A stretch of 64,000 nucleotides of DNA from Streptomyces inusitatus (GTDB lineage Bacteria; Actinomycetota; Actinomycetes; Streptomycetales; Streptomycetaceae). The translations under genes were made by a program, and so were the position numbers. The stretch spans positions 607,059 to 671,058 of the forward strand of contig NZ_BMWG01000002.1 of NCBI RefSeq assembly GCF_014651115.1. The letters are read 5' to 3'. This document shows positions 42,351 to 50,641 of this stretch, one piece after another (the first letter of the stretch is position 1; the number at the start of each line of letters is the position of its first letter). The notes under the pieces are model-generated. The model saw only the letters and a list, made by a program, of their open reading frames with translations, was not told where the DNA came from and made no database searches.

Positions 42351-42644
42351 GTGCGACGTATCGCCTCCCTGCTCGGCTCCCTCGCGGCGGCCGTGGCGCT
42401 GACCGTCACCGTCCCGCACTCCGCCGCGTTCGCGGCGAATGGCGCGATCATGCTGAACGGCACGGTGCACCAGCAGCCCAGCGGCTGCTACCCCAGCGAC
42501 CGGCGGCCGTTCCAGGTGAACAACCGGACGGATGAGATCGCTCTCGTCTTCGCGAGCCGGGACTGCTCGGGGCCGGTCCTCCAGGTGGTCGCGCAGGGCG
42601 AGCCGACCGTGTCCGAGCAGGGCAGGAGCCTGTACATCCCCTGA
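42351..42644 (+). CDS. Small secreted protein, 97 aa
   Basis: The start is GTG 42351. MRRIASLLGSLAAAVALTVT and AFA-AN give a Sec signal peptide of about 29 residues. The mature part is 68 residues with two Cys (SGCYPS and RDCSG), spaced for a disulfide, and a beta-strand pattern. It is not recognised as a family beyond small secreted Streptomyces proteins. No clear ribosome-binding site is seen. It lies 100 nt before yaaA on the same strand but probably has its own promoter. Confidence 0.75.
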   Translation: MRRIASLLGSLAAAVALTVTVPHSAAFAANGAIMLNGTVHQQPSGCYPSDRRPFQVNNRTDEIALVFASRDCSGPVLQVVAQGEPTVSEQGRSLYIP

Positions 42645-42745
42645 TGGCGGCCGGGTGGGGCCGGGTGGGCCGCGTACCCTGGCGCGGGGTGGTTTTTCCC
42701 CCGGTGACCCGGGTTGCCCGGGTGGAACGTGTGAGGAGAGGGTCC

Positions 42746-43546
42746 GTGCTCGTACTTTTGCCGCCGTCGGAGGGCAAGGCCGCTTCGGGGCGCGGGGCCC
42801 CGCTGAAGCCCGAGTCGCTGTCGCTGCCCGGGCTGGCCGAGGCGCGCGCGGCCGTGCTGGACGAGCTGGTGGAGCTGTGCGCCGCCGACGAGGAGAAGGC
42901 GCGGACGGTCCTCGGGCTGAGCGAGGGGCTGCGCGGCGAGATCGCGAAGAATGTCGAGCTGCGGACGGCGGGCACCCGGCCGGCCGGGGAGATCTATACG
43001 GGCGTGCTGTACGACGCGCTGGGGCTCTCGACCCTGGAGCCGGACGCCCGGCGGCGCGCGCGGTCCTCGCTGCTGGTCTTCTCGGGGCTGTGGGGCGCGG
43101 TGCGGGTGGGCGACCGGATTCCCTCGTACCGCTGCTCGATGGGGGTGCGGCTGCCGGGGCTCGGCGCGCTGGGGGCGCACTGGCGGAAGCCGATGGAGTC
43201 GGCGATTCCGGAGGCCGCCGGGCGGGGGATGGTGCTGGATCTGCGGTCCTCGGCCTATGCGGCGGCGTGGAAGCCGAAGGGCGCGCTCGCCGGGCGGACG
43301 GCGACGGTGCGGGTGCTGCACGCGCAGTTGGTCGACGGGGTGGAGAAGCGCTCGGTGGTGAGCCACTTCAACAAGGCGACCAAGGGCCGGATCGTACGGG
43401 ATCTGCTGATCTCGGGCGCGAGGCCGAAGGGTCCCGGTGAGCTGGTGGAGACGCTGCGGGAGCTGGGTCATGTGGTGGAGGCGCAGGCTCCGGCGCGGTC
43501 GGGGCAGCCGTGGGCGCTCGATGTCGTGGTGAGTCAGATCCACTGA
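42746..43546 (+). CDS. yaaA: Peroxide stress protein YaaA (DUF328)
   Basis: A 266-residue YaaA/DUF328 protein. The start is GTG 42746, preceded by GAGGAGAGG; the family N-terminus [11 protein letters not shown] follows directly. Other family segments are [49 protein letters not shown] and [13 protein letters not shown]. YaaA limits intracellular iron damage and binds DNA under peroxide stress in E. coli; its activity in actinobacteria is untested. It lies upstream of eda on the same strand with a 62-nt gap containing a possible operator. Confidence 0.9.
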   Translation: MLVLLPPSEGKAASGRGAPLKPESLSLPGLAEARAAVLDELVELCAADEEKARTVLGLSEGLRGEIAKNVELRTAGTRPAGEIYTGVLYDALGLSTLEPDARRRARSSLLVFSGLWGAVRVGDRIPSYRCSMGVRLPGLGALGAHWRKPMESAIPEAAGRGMVLDLRSSAYAAAWKPKGALAGRTATVRVLHAQLVDGVEKRSVVSHFNKATKGRIVRDLLISGARPKGPGELVETLRELGHVVEAQAPARSGQPWALDVVVSQIH

Positions 43547-43550
43547 GCCT

Positions 43551-43576
43551 GTTGCGCGGTGTGCAACGTGCGTTGC
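43551..43576. promoter_or_regulatory. Candidate operator upstream of eda
   Basis: Three half sites, GTTGC at 43551, GCAAC at 43563 and GTTGC at 43572, form overlapping inverted repeats 33 nt before the eda start. This is the arrangement seen at IclR- or GntR-type operators, though no regulator is linked here. Confidence 0.4.
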
Positions 43577-43608
43577 GTATCGCGCGGGTGCCACGGCAGG
43601 ATGAGCGC

Positions 43609-44229
43609 ATGACCTCCGTGCTGGATCTCGCGCCCGTCGTTCCCGTCGTCGTCATCGAGGACGCCAAGGACGCCGTACCGCTCGCGCGTGCCCTCGTCGC
43701 GGGCGGGCTGCCCGCCATTGAAGTGACGCTGCGGACGCCCGCCGCCCTCGACGCCATCCGTGCCATCGCGGCCGAGGTGCCGGACGCGGTCGTCGGCGCG
43801 GGCACCGTGATCTCCGAGGCGAATGTGGACGCGGCCGTCAAGGCCGGGGCCACGTTCCTGGTGAGCCCCGGGTGGACGGACCGGCTGCTGGACGCGATGC
43901 GGGCCTCGGGCCAGGCGCTGCTGCCCGGAGTCTCGACCACTTCCGAGGTCGTCGCGCTGCTGGAGCGCGGGGTGAGCGAGATGAAGTTCTTCCCCGCCGA
44001 GGCGGCCGGCGGCACCGCCTACCTCAAGTCCCTCTCGGGACCGCTCCCCCAGGCCCGCTTCTGCCCCACCGGCGGCATCTCGCTCGCCTCCGCCCCCTCC
44101 TATCTGGCACTGCCCAACGTCGGCTGCGTCGGCGGCACCTGGATGCTCCCCGCCGACGCGCTCGCCGCGAAGGACTGGGCCCGCGTGGAGTCGCTGGCCG
44201 CGCAGGCCGCCGCCCTGCGTACGAGCTGA
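43609..44229 (+). CDS. eda: KDPG/KHG aldolase
   Basis: A 206-residue class I aldolase of the Eda family. The barrel begins [35 protein letters not shown], with GAGTV near residue 63, FLVSPG and the Schiff-base lysine in [12 protein letters not shown] (about Lys127), then FCPTGGIS. It cleaves 2-keto-3-deoxy-6-phosphogluconate to pyruvate and glyceraldehyde-3-phosphate (Entner-Doudoroff) or acts on 4-hydroxy-2-ketoglutarate. ATG 43609 starts the conserved part; an out-of-frame ATG lies 8 nt before. No edd or kdgK lies nearby, so it probably serves sugar-acid catabolism. Confidence 0.9.
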   Translation: MTSVLDLAPVVPVVVIEDAKDAVPLARALVAGGLPAIEVTLRTPAALDAIRAIAAEVPDAVVGAGTVISEANVDAAVKAGATFLVSPGWTDRLLDAMRASGQALLPGVSTTSEVVALLERGVSEMKFFPAEAAGGTAYLKSLSGPLPQARFCPTGGISLASAPSYLALPNVGCVGGTWMLPADALAAKDWARVESLAAQAAALRTS

Positions 44230-44265
44230 CAGTTCGTTTTGTGGGTGTGAAGGCTGAGGCGTGAG

Positions 44266-44751
44266 GTGAAGCGCGTACCCCGGCGGGCCGCGCGGATCGC
44301 GGTACTGGATCCGGCCGGTGCCGTCTTTATGTTCCGGTACGACAACGAGGAGGTCGGCGTCCACTGGGCGCTGCCCGGCGGTGGTCTGGAACCGGGCGAG
44401 GATCCACTGCGGGGTGCCGTGCGCGAGCTGCGCGAGGAGACGGGCTGGACCGATGTGGAACCCGGTCCGGCGCTCTGCCGGTGGGAGCACGACTTCACCC
44501 GGGCCGGGGTGCCGGTCCGGCAGCGCGAGGTCATTCACCTCGGGTACGGGCCCCGGCGCGACCCGGTCGGGGATCTCACCGACGCGCACGCCGAGGACGC
44601 GATCCTGCGCTGGCGCTGGTGGTCGCCGGCCGAGCTGTCCGCCGCCGCGGAGGCGCTGTGGCCCCCGCGGCTGGCGGAACTGCTGGACGGCGTACGGCGG
44701 GACGGGCCGCCGCGGACCCCGGTGGAGCTGGGCTTCGTCCCGAACCGGTGA
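44266..44751 (+). CDS. Nudix hydrolase
   Basis: A 161-residue protein starting at GTG 44266. The Nudix box GGGLEPGEDPLRGAVRELREETG fits the consensus exactly, with all metal ligands present. The barrel start RAARIAVLDPAGAVFMFRYD and the HLGYGPRRDP region place it with general NTP-pyrophosphohydrolase-like members. The start lies 36 nt after eda. It converges on the RNase HI/phosphatase gene. Its substrate is not assigned. Confidence 0.88.
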   Translation: MKRVPRRAARIAVLDPAGAVFMFRYDNEEVGVHWALPGGGLEPGEDPLRGAVRELREETGWTDVEPGPALCRWEHDFTRAGVPVRQREVIHLGYGPRRDPVGDLTDAHAEDAILRWRWWSPAELSAAAEALWPPRLAELLDGVRRDGPPRTPVELGFVPNR

Positions 44752-44782
44752 ACCGACCAGGCGGCTCAGGCGGCTCAGGTGA

Positions 44783-46051
44783 TCAGCCGCGCAGGTGCGA
44801 GGTGTCGTTGAGCAGCCGTACGGACGCGTTGCCGTCGGAGTAGTACGCCACCGCCGAGAGGGAGGCGGCCGACAGCTCCATCCGGAACAGGGACTCGGGC
44901 GGTGCTCCGAGGGCCAGGCGCACCAGGGTCTTGATGGGCGTGACATGCGTGACGAGGAGGACCGTACGGCCTGCGGAGCGGGCGGCGATCCGGTCGCGGG
45001 CCGAGGCCACGCGGCGGGCGACGGTGGCGAAGTTCTCGCCGCCGCCGGTGGGCGCGGCCTTGGACGAGCCGAGCCAGGCGGCGAGATCGTCGGCGTACCG
45101 CTCCTGGACCTCGGCGAAGGTCAGCCCCTCCCAGGCTCCGAAGTCGGTCTCGCGCAGCCCCTCCTCGACGCGGACGTCGAGGTTCAGCCGGGCGGCGACC
45201 GCTTCGGCCGTCTCGCGGCAGCGCTTGAGGGGGGAGCTGACGATCTCCTGGACGGTGCCGCGCGCGGCGAGGGCCGCGGCCACGGCCTCGGCCTGACGGC
45301 GGCCGGCCGGGGAGAGCGAGGGGTCGCCGCCGCCGCTGCCGGAGAAGCGCTTCTCGGGGGTGAGGGCGGTCTCGCCGTGCCGGAGCAGGACGAAGGTCGC
45401 GGGCGCGCCGAGATCGGCGGAGGCTCCCCAGCCGACGGAGGGGGCGGCCGTGAGCGTACCGGCGGTGGACCCGGATCCGTTCTGGCCTGCGGAAGCCACG
45501 GCCGCCGGTGCTGAAGCCGCCGATCCGGCGAGGGCCGCGCGGGCCTTCGCCGCGCCCGCGCTCGCGTCGCCGACGATCCGGGCCGCCGCCTCGTCGCGGG
45601 CGGAGAACTCCGCCGTGGAGCGGGCGGGCTCCCACTGCTTGCCCCGCTTGCCCGCGTCCATCGCCTCATTGGCGAGCCGGTCCGCGTGCTTGTTCTTCTC
45701 GCGCGGGATCCACTCGTAGGTGACGGACGACGGAGGGTGGACCTTCGCCGCCTGCGCCGCGAGCGGCTTCATGTCCGGGTGCTTGATCTTCCAGCGCCCG
45801 GACATCTGCTCGACCACCAGCTTGGAGTCCATGCGGACATGGACCCTGGCCTCGGGGTCGAGCGCGTGCGCGGCCTTCAGGCCCGCGACCAGGCCCTTGT
45901 ACTCGGCGACATTGTTCGTGGCGACGCCGATGAACTCCGCCGCCTCGGCGAGCGTCTCGCCCGTGGCGGCGTCGATCACCACCGCGCCGTAGCCCGCCGG
46001 GCCCGGGTTGCCCCGGGAGCCGCCGTCCGCCTCGACGACGAACTTCCGCAT
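44783..46051 (-). CDS. RNase HI / histidine phosphatase fusion
   Basis: A 422-residue two-domain protein. Residues 1-140 are RNase HI, with VEADGGSRGNPGPAG at the start, NVAEYKGLVAGL, VRMDSKLVVEQM and NKHADRLANEAM carrying the DEDD catalytic residues. An Ala/Gly/Ser linker (140-225) precedes a phosphoglycerate-mutase-like phosphatase with LLRHGETALTPEKRFSG, SSPLKRCRETAEAV, GAWEG and THVTPIK. This fusion is known in actinobacteria (the M. tuberculosis homologue removes RNA from hybrids and has CobC-like phosphatase activity). Its ATG overlaps the stop of the upstream zinc-ribbon gene (TGATG), giving a three-gene operon with Nif3. Confidence 0.92.
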   Translation of the reverse strand: MRKFVVEADGGSRGNPGPAGYGAVVIDAATGETLAEAAEFIGVATNNVAEYKGLVAGLKAAHALDPEARVHVRMDSKLVVEQMSGRWKIKHPDMKPLAAQAAKVHPPSSVTYEWIPREKNKHADRLANEAMDAGKRGKQWEPARSTAEFSARDEAAARIVGDASAGAAKARAALAGSAASAPAAVASAGQNGSGSTAGTLTAAPSVGWGASADLGAPATFVLLRHGETALTPEKRFSGSGGGDPSLSPAGRRQAEAVAAALAARGTVQEIVSSPLKRCRETAEAVAARLNLDVRVEEGLRETDFGAWEGLTFAEVQERYADDLAAWLGSSKAAPTGGGENFATVARRVASARDRIAARSAGRTVLLVTHVTPIKTLVRLALGAPPESLFRMELSAASLSAVAYYSDGNASVRLLNDTSHLRG

Positions 46052-46794
46052 CAGATGCCGGACTCGGAGGTACGGATGAGGATGCGGTGGCAGTTCTCGC
46101 AGCGGAGGACGGCGTCGGCGGACGCGGCGCGCACGTCGTTCAGCTCGGTGATGTTCAGCTCCAGGCGGCAGCCCTCGCAGCGGCGCTGGTAGAGACGGGC
46201 CGCGCCGACGCCGCCCTGCTGGACGCGGAGCTTCTCGTACAGCTTGAGGAAATCGGCGGGGATGACGGCGGCGACGGCCTCGCGGTCCTTGGTCACCGAC
46301 GCGGACTCGGCGTCCAGCCCCGCCTGCGCCTCGTCCCGGCGGGCGGTGGCGTCGTCGGTCTTGGCCTGGACGGCCGTGACACGGGCGGTCAGCTCGCCGA
46401 CGCGCTCCTGGACGGACTCGCGGCGCTCCATCACGTCGAGGACGATGTCCTCCAGGTCGCCCTGGCGCTTGGCCAGCGAGACGATCTCGCGCTGGAGGCT
46501 CTCCAGGTCCTTGGGGGAGGCGACCGCGCCGGAGTCCAGACGCTGCTGGTCGCGCACGGCGCGCTGGCGCACCTGGTCGACGTCCTGCTCCGCCTTGGTC
46601 TGCTCGCGGGCGGTGTCGCTCTCCTCCGTCTGCGCCGCTACCAGCAGGTCGCGGAGCTGGACGAGGTCTTTGGTGAGCGATTCGATCTCGGCGTGCTCGG
46701 GGAGCGACTTGCGCTTGTGGGCGAGCTGCGACAGGCGTACATCGAGGGCCTGGACTTCGAGGAGTCGGATCTGGTCGGCGGGCGCGGCGTTCAG
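46051..46794 (-). CDS. Coiled-coil zinc-ribbon protein
   Basis: A 247-residue protein of the actinobacterial C4 zinc-ribbon family (CT398-like). A long coiled coil from about residue 30 to 165 is followed by a zinc ribbon with RRCEGCRLEL and LRCENCHRIL. The family N-terminus starts with a CTG codon (LNAAPADQIRLLEVQALD) at 46794, whose TG are shared with the TGA stop of the Nif3 gene, indicating translational coupling. An upstream in-frame ATG at 46929 would add 45 residues that do not resemble the family. The function is unknown; relatives may act with nucleic acids. Confidence 0.8.
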   Translation of the reverse strand: MNAAPADQIRLLEVQALDVRLSQLAHKRKSLPEHAEIESLTKDLVQLRDLLVAAQTEESDTAREQTKAEQDVDQVRQRAVRDQQRLDSGAVASPKDLESLQREIVSLAKRQGDLEDIVLDVMERRESVQERVGELTARVTAVQAKTDDATARRDEAQAGLDAESASVTKDREAVAAVIPADFLKLYEKLRVQQGGVGAARLYQRRCEGCRLELNITELNDVRAASADAVLRCENCHRILIRTSESGI

Positions 46795-47630
46795 TTGGGG
46801 GCTCCAGGAGAAGAGAATCGGGATGACCAGGGATCGGTGACCGTGCGCGAGACATGGACCCGCAGGTTCCAGCCCTGCCGGTCGGAGATTTCGTCGAGCT
46901 GGGCGGCCGCCAGCTCGCACCAGGGCCACTCGGTGGCCCAGTGCGCGGCGTCCACCAGCCCGAGCGGTGAACGCTGGGTGGCTTCGGACACGGGGTGATG
47001 GCGCAGATCGGCGGTGAGGAAGGCGTCCACTCCGGCGGCGCGTACGGCGTCGAAGAGGCTGTCGCCGGAGCCGCCGCTGACCGCGACCGTACGCACGAGG
47101 GCGTCCGGGTCGCCCGCGAGGCGGACGCCCTGCGCGGTGGCGGGCAGCCGCTCGGCCGCCCGCCGGGCGAACTCCCCGAGGGTCTCGGGGTGGTCCAGCT
47201 CACAGATCCGGCCGAGGCCGCGACGGCCGGCCGGATCGCTCGCGTCCGGGATCAGGGGGCGCACGACGCGGAGGTCGAGCGCGCCCGCGAGGGCGTCGGA
47301 GACGCCGGGGTCGGCACTGTCGGCGTTGGTGTGGGCGACATGGAGCGCGATGTCGTTCTTGATGAGGGTGTGCACGACACGGCCCTTGAAATGACCGGCC
47401 GCGACCGTCGTCGTACCCCGGAGATAGAGGGGGTGGTGGGTGATGATCAGCTGGGCGCCCAGCTCGACCGCCTCGTCCGCGATCTCCTGAACCGGGTCGA
47501 CCGCGAGCAGCACACGCAGGACCTCGGCGTCGGGGTCGCCGCAGACCGTGCCGACGGCATCCCACTGCTCGGCCCGCTCGGGGGGCCAGAGTGCGTCGAG
47601 GGCGGCGATGACTTCAGACAGACGGGGCAC
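46791..47630 (-). CDS. Nif3-like dinuclear metal-centre protein
   Basis: A 279-residue Nif3/YbgI family protein starting at GTG 47630. Metal-binding segments are ITHHPLY (HH near residue 65-66), VAHTNADSADPGVSDALA, and the C-terminal FLTADLRHHPVSEA and LVDAAHWATEWP. Members form hexameric toroids with two metal ions per subunit; GTP cyclohydrolase I type 2 annotation is common but unproven. It heads an operon with the zinc-ribbon and RNase HI/phosphatase genes. Its stop overlaps the next start (CTGA). Confidence 0.88.
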   Translation of the reverse strand: MPRLSEVIAALDALWPPERAEQWDAVGTVCGDPDAEVLRVLLAVDPVQEIADEAVELGAQLIITHHPLYLRGTTTVAAGHFKGRVVHTLIKNDIALHVAHTNADSADPGVSDALAGALDLRVVRPLIPDASDPAGRRGLGRICELDHPETLGEFARRAAERLPATAQGVRLAGDPDALVRTVAVSGGSGDSLFDAVRAAGVDAFLTADLRHHPVSEATQRSPLGLVDAAHWATEWPWCELAAAQLDEISDRQGWNLRVHVSRTVTDPWSSRFSSPGAPN

Positions 47631-47895
47631 GCAAACAGGTTACCCGCGCCACGCGGGGGCGGGGCCCGGGCGGGGGCCCGGACCTGGGGAACCGCCACGG
47701 CCCCCGGGACCGGCAGCGACCTTTCGGCCACCTTGGCCGAGGGCTGTCGTACCCGTACCGCAGTACGTACAAGCACAACCGCCTCTCCAGCACAGCGGAA
47801 TCACGATCCGACCACCCTTATGTGTGAACAGGCCGGTCTGGTGTTGTTCGGCAGGAAGTGCGAAACCTAACTTCGTCACTGGAGGTGACTGACCG

Positions 47896-49131
47896 ATGAC
47901 AGTCTGTGCCATCGAGAATGCCACGGAACGGGCGACGAAGGCCGGTGGCGGGACCGCCGCAGGGATCGGCGAAGGGACTACAGCAGGGACCGGTGAAGGG
48001 ACTACCGCAGGGACCGGTGAAGGGATCACGATCACCGCGAACGGCGCGTACGCGGCCCGGCTCGCGGGAGCGGGTGAGGCGCTCTTCGCCGAGCGGTGGA
48101 CGCTGGACGGGCCCGAGCCCTACGCCGTACCGCTGCCGCTCGGCCAGCCCGAGGAGCGCGGCACCGATGTGCTGCCGCTCACCGACGGGCGCGTGCTGAT
48201 CCGGCGGCGGGTGACCGGACGGCATCTCTTCTCGCTGGTGTACCCGACCGGACCGGGCACCGGGGAGATCCCGCTCGGCGGGGTCGAGTCGGGCGAGCTG
48301 CGGCTGCTGCCGCCCGCGCCGGACGGGACCCGGGCCTACGCCGTGGTGCCCGGGGAGCGCTCGACCTCGGTCTGGCTGGTGGCCGGGGGCACCTTCGGCC
48401 CCGAGCATGTCGCCGAGGTGCCCGGGCACTGCACGGGCGGGGTGTGGCTGGACCGCACGGGCCGGATGCTGGCGCTCGACCGGCGGCTGGGGCGGGGGCC
48501 GGTCAAAGCGGTGACGGTGGATCTGGCGCGGGGCGGGGAGGTGTCGCCGCTGCTCCAGATCGCCGAGGGGAGCGACGACCGGCTGCTGCTCGCGGAGCCC
48601 GACAGCGGACTCCTGCTGATCAGGTCGAACGCGCCGGGGCAGGAGCGGCTGGGGTGGGGGGTGCTGGGGAGCCACCGGCCGGTGCGCTTCCCGGAGAGCC
48701 TGCGGCCCGCCGGGTGCGCGGTGACGCCGTTCGCGGTGCAGTCCGGACAGGCGCTGCGGCCCGAGAGCTGCGGAGTGGCGCTGCGGATCGAGGGGCCTGC
48801 GGGGAGCCGGGTGGGGGTGTGGCGGCCGGCGGGGCGCAGGCTGCATCTGCTGGCGCCGCCCGCCGGATGGCTGGCGGGGGCCGGGACCTGGAGCGGGGAC
48901 GGGGTGCTGGGGCTCCCCTGCGTCAGGGACGCGGAGGGGTGCGGGGTGGCACGGCTGGACGCGGCGGGAGTGTTCGCACGGGAGGGAACACCATCGGGCC
49001 CGCCTGGTGTTACGGCCGTATCGGCCGGGCCGGGCGCGCGGGCTGTGCCGATCGCGCCGGTCGCACCGGCCGGTCGCAGGCCCGTGCCTTTGCAACAGGC
49101 TCCGCTCATGGGGCGGATGGGGCTTGGTTAA
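47896..49131 (+). CDS. Conserved hypothetical protein, possibly beta-propeller
   Basis: A 411-residue protein with a strong ribosome-binding site (GGAGGTGA) 8 nt before ATG 47896. Residues 18-44 are low-complexity Gly/Thr/Ala repeats built on an 8-residue unit (GEGTTAGT). The remainder consists of repeated beta-strand segments (LTDGRVLIRRR, DGTRAYAVVPGERS, DRTGRMLALDRR, SDDRLLLAEPDSG), which looks like a beta-propeller without WD40 signatures. No enzyme motif and no signal peptide are visible. The C-terminal 40 residues are Pro/Gly/Ala rich. The function is not recognised. Confidence 0.7.
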   Translation: MTVCAIENATERATKAGGGTAAGIGEGTTAGTGEGTTAGTGEGITITANGAYAARLAGAGEALFAERWTLDGPEPYAVPLPLGQPEERGTDVLPLTDGRVLIRRRVTGRHLFSLVYPTGPGTGEIPLGGVESGELRLLPPAPDGTRAYAVVPGERSTSVWLVAGGTFGPEHVAEVPGHCTGGVWLDRTGRMLALDRRLGRGPVKAVTVDLARGGEVSPLLQIAEGSDDRLLLAEPDSGLLLIRSNAPGQERLGWGVLGSHRPVRFPESLRPAGCAVTPFAVQSGQALRPESCGVALRIEGPAGSRVGVWRPAGRRLHLLAPPAGWLAGAGTWSGDGVLGLPCVRDAEGCGVARLDAAGVFAREGTPSGPPGVTAVSAGPGARAVPIAPVAPAGRRPVPLQQAPLMGRMGLG

Positions 49132-49183
49132 ACTCTGCGGGCTGCGAAGTTATTAGCGATCACGCACTGGGGGAAGTTTTCAG

Positions 49184-49354
49184 ATGTCTGATGCACGAAC
49201 CGTCACGACTGAGGGTCGTCAGCACGGGCTGGAGGAGTCGGAGAGGGAGAGGGAAAGAGCGGGGAAGCACCGGGGAGTCGCTGCCGCGCAGGAGGAGCCG
49301 GCGGCCGAGCCGCACGGCAAGCACCGCAGGCCGTCGATGGACCAGGCTTCCTGA
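49184..49354 (+). CDS. Small charged protein, 56 aa
   Basis: This ORF runs from ATG 49184 (GGGGGAAG 8 nt upstream) to TGA 49352-49354. The protein is highly charged, with a Glu/Arg-rich middle (ESERERERAGKHRG) and two GKHR motifs. It has no signal peptide or membrane segment and is probably disordered. The ribosome-binding site, codon bias and a plausible upstream promoter region (49132-49183) support translation. The function is unknown. Confidence 0.6.
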   Translation: MSDARTVTTEGRQHGLEESERERERAGKHRGVAAAQEEPAAEPHGKHRRPSMDQAS

Positions 49355-49633
49355 CCACTGCCTGGGCCACCGCATCGCACCGCACCGCATGGCTCGGTGC
49401 TGTCGAATCCCGCGTCTCGAATCCCGATCTCGCGTCTCGCGCTCTCGCACCTCGCGTCTCGCGTCTCGCACTCCGAGTCGCCGGCTCACCTCACGTTCAC
49501 TGAATTCCGGCCGCTGACTCACGGCCACTGAATTCGCACCGGGCCCGCCCGCCCCCAGAGCCCCACCTCTGGGTATCGGGCGGGCCCGGCTTTCTCCCGG
49601 GGCCGGGCCCCGGGCACTCCGGCCCGGGCACAC
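49355..49633. other. Repeat-rich gap with CGCGTCTCG motifs
   Basis: No gene was seen in these 279 bp. Between about 49411 and 49480 the motif CGCGTCTCG recurs at irregular spacing with variants (CGAATCCCG, CGCTCTCG). A GC-rich imperfect inverted repeat around 49540-49610 may act as the terminator for the converging gene at 49634. Confidence 0.55.
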
Positions 49634-50587
49634 TCACCGCCCCCGCTCGTGGCGCAGCCCCAGCACCTCCGCCGCCGCGAACGTCACCCCCGGCGGGCCC
49701 GCCGCGTAGTACGGGGTCAGCACCGCGTCCAGCTCCTCGTAGGTGAAGACCTCTTTCGCCGTGTCGAACCGCGCCGCCACCCTGGGCCGCTCCACCACCG
49801 CCACCAGACCGCCGTGGACGACGAGCAGTTGGCCGTTGACCGCCGAGGCTGCGGGCGAGGCCAGATAGCCGACGAGCGGCGAGACATGCTCGGGCGAGAG
49901 CGGATCGAGCGCCCCGGGCTCCGGCTCCGCGAAACCGGCGAAGACGTCCTCGGTCATCCGGGTCCGCGCCCGGGGGCAGATCACATTCGCCGTGACGCCG
50001 TACTTCGCCAGCGCGAGCGCCGTGGAGACCGTCAGCCCGACGACGCCCCCCTTGGCCGCCGCGTAATTCGGCTGCCCCGCCGACCCGGCGAGGAAAGCCT
50101 CCGAAGAGGTGTTGACGATCCGGCCGTAGACCGGCCCGCCCGCCGCCTTGGAGCGCTCGCGCCAGTGCGCCGAGGCGAAGCGGGTGGTGTTGAAGTGGCC
50201 CTTGAGGTGGACCCGTACCACCGTGTCCCACTCGCTCTCGCTCATCGAGAAGATCATCCGGTCCCGGAGGATGCCCGCGTTGTTGACCAGGATGTCCAGC
50301 TTGCCGTACGTGTCGACGGCGAGGCCGATCAGCTCGCGGGCCCGCTCGTGGTCGGCGACATCGCCGTGGTGCGCGACCGCCGTGCCCCCGGCGGCGCGGA
50401 TCTCCGCGACGACCTCGTCGGCCGGGGCGGCCGAGGCCGCGCCCGAGCCGTCGCGGCCGGGCGCTCCGTAGTCGTTGACGACCACGCTCGCGCCGAGGCG
50501 GGCCAGTTCGCGCGCCTCCGCGCGGCCGAGGCCCCGGCCGGCCCCGGTGACGATCGCGGAGAGTCCGTCGAGCGGTTGCTGGGACAT
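49634..50587 (-). CDS. SDR-family oxidoreductase (FabG/HSD4A-like)
   Basis: A 317-residue SDR with an extended C-terminus. TGAGRGLG (14-21), LVNNAGILRD, the catalytic Ser in NTSSEAF, YAAAKGGV (Tyr-x-x-x-Lys) and ANVICPRARTRM are visible. It resembles the SDR domain of peroxisomal multifunctional enzyme 2 and actinobacterial HSD4A-type 3-hydroxyacyl-CoA dehydrogenases of steroid and fatty-acid beta-oxidation. The C-terminal 60 residues (VERPRVAARFDTAKEVFTYEELDAVL) are usual for that branch. It is the third gene of an operon with MaoC and a Zn alcohol dehydrogenase, which starts behind a KstR-like operator. Confidence 0.85.
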   Translation of the reverse strand: MSQQPLDGLSAIVTGAGRGLGRAEARELARLGASVVVNDYGAPGRDGSGAASAAPADEVVAEIRAAGGTAVAHHGDVADHERARELIGLAVDTYGKLDILVNNAGILRDRMIFSMSESEWDTVVRVHLKGHFNTTRFASAHWRERSKAAGGPVYGRIVNTSSEAFLAGSAGQPNYAAAKGGVVGLTVSTALALAKYGVTANVICPRARTRMTEDVFAGFAEPEPGALDPLSPEHVSPLVGYLASPAASAVNGQLLVVHGGLVAVVERPRVAARFDTAKEVFTYEELDAVLTPYYAAGPPGVTFAAAEVLGLRHERGR

Positions 50588-50641
50588 CCGATTCCCCTTC
50601 GGCTTCCGGCTTCGATGTCTTGGTGGGTGGGTGCGGGGGCG

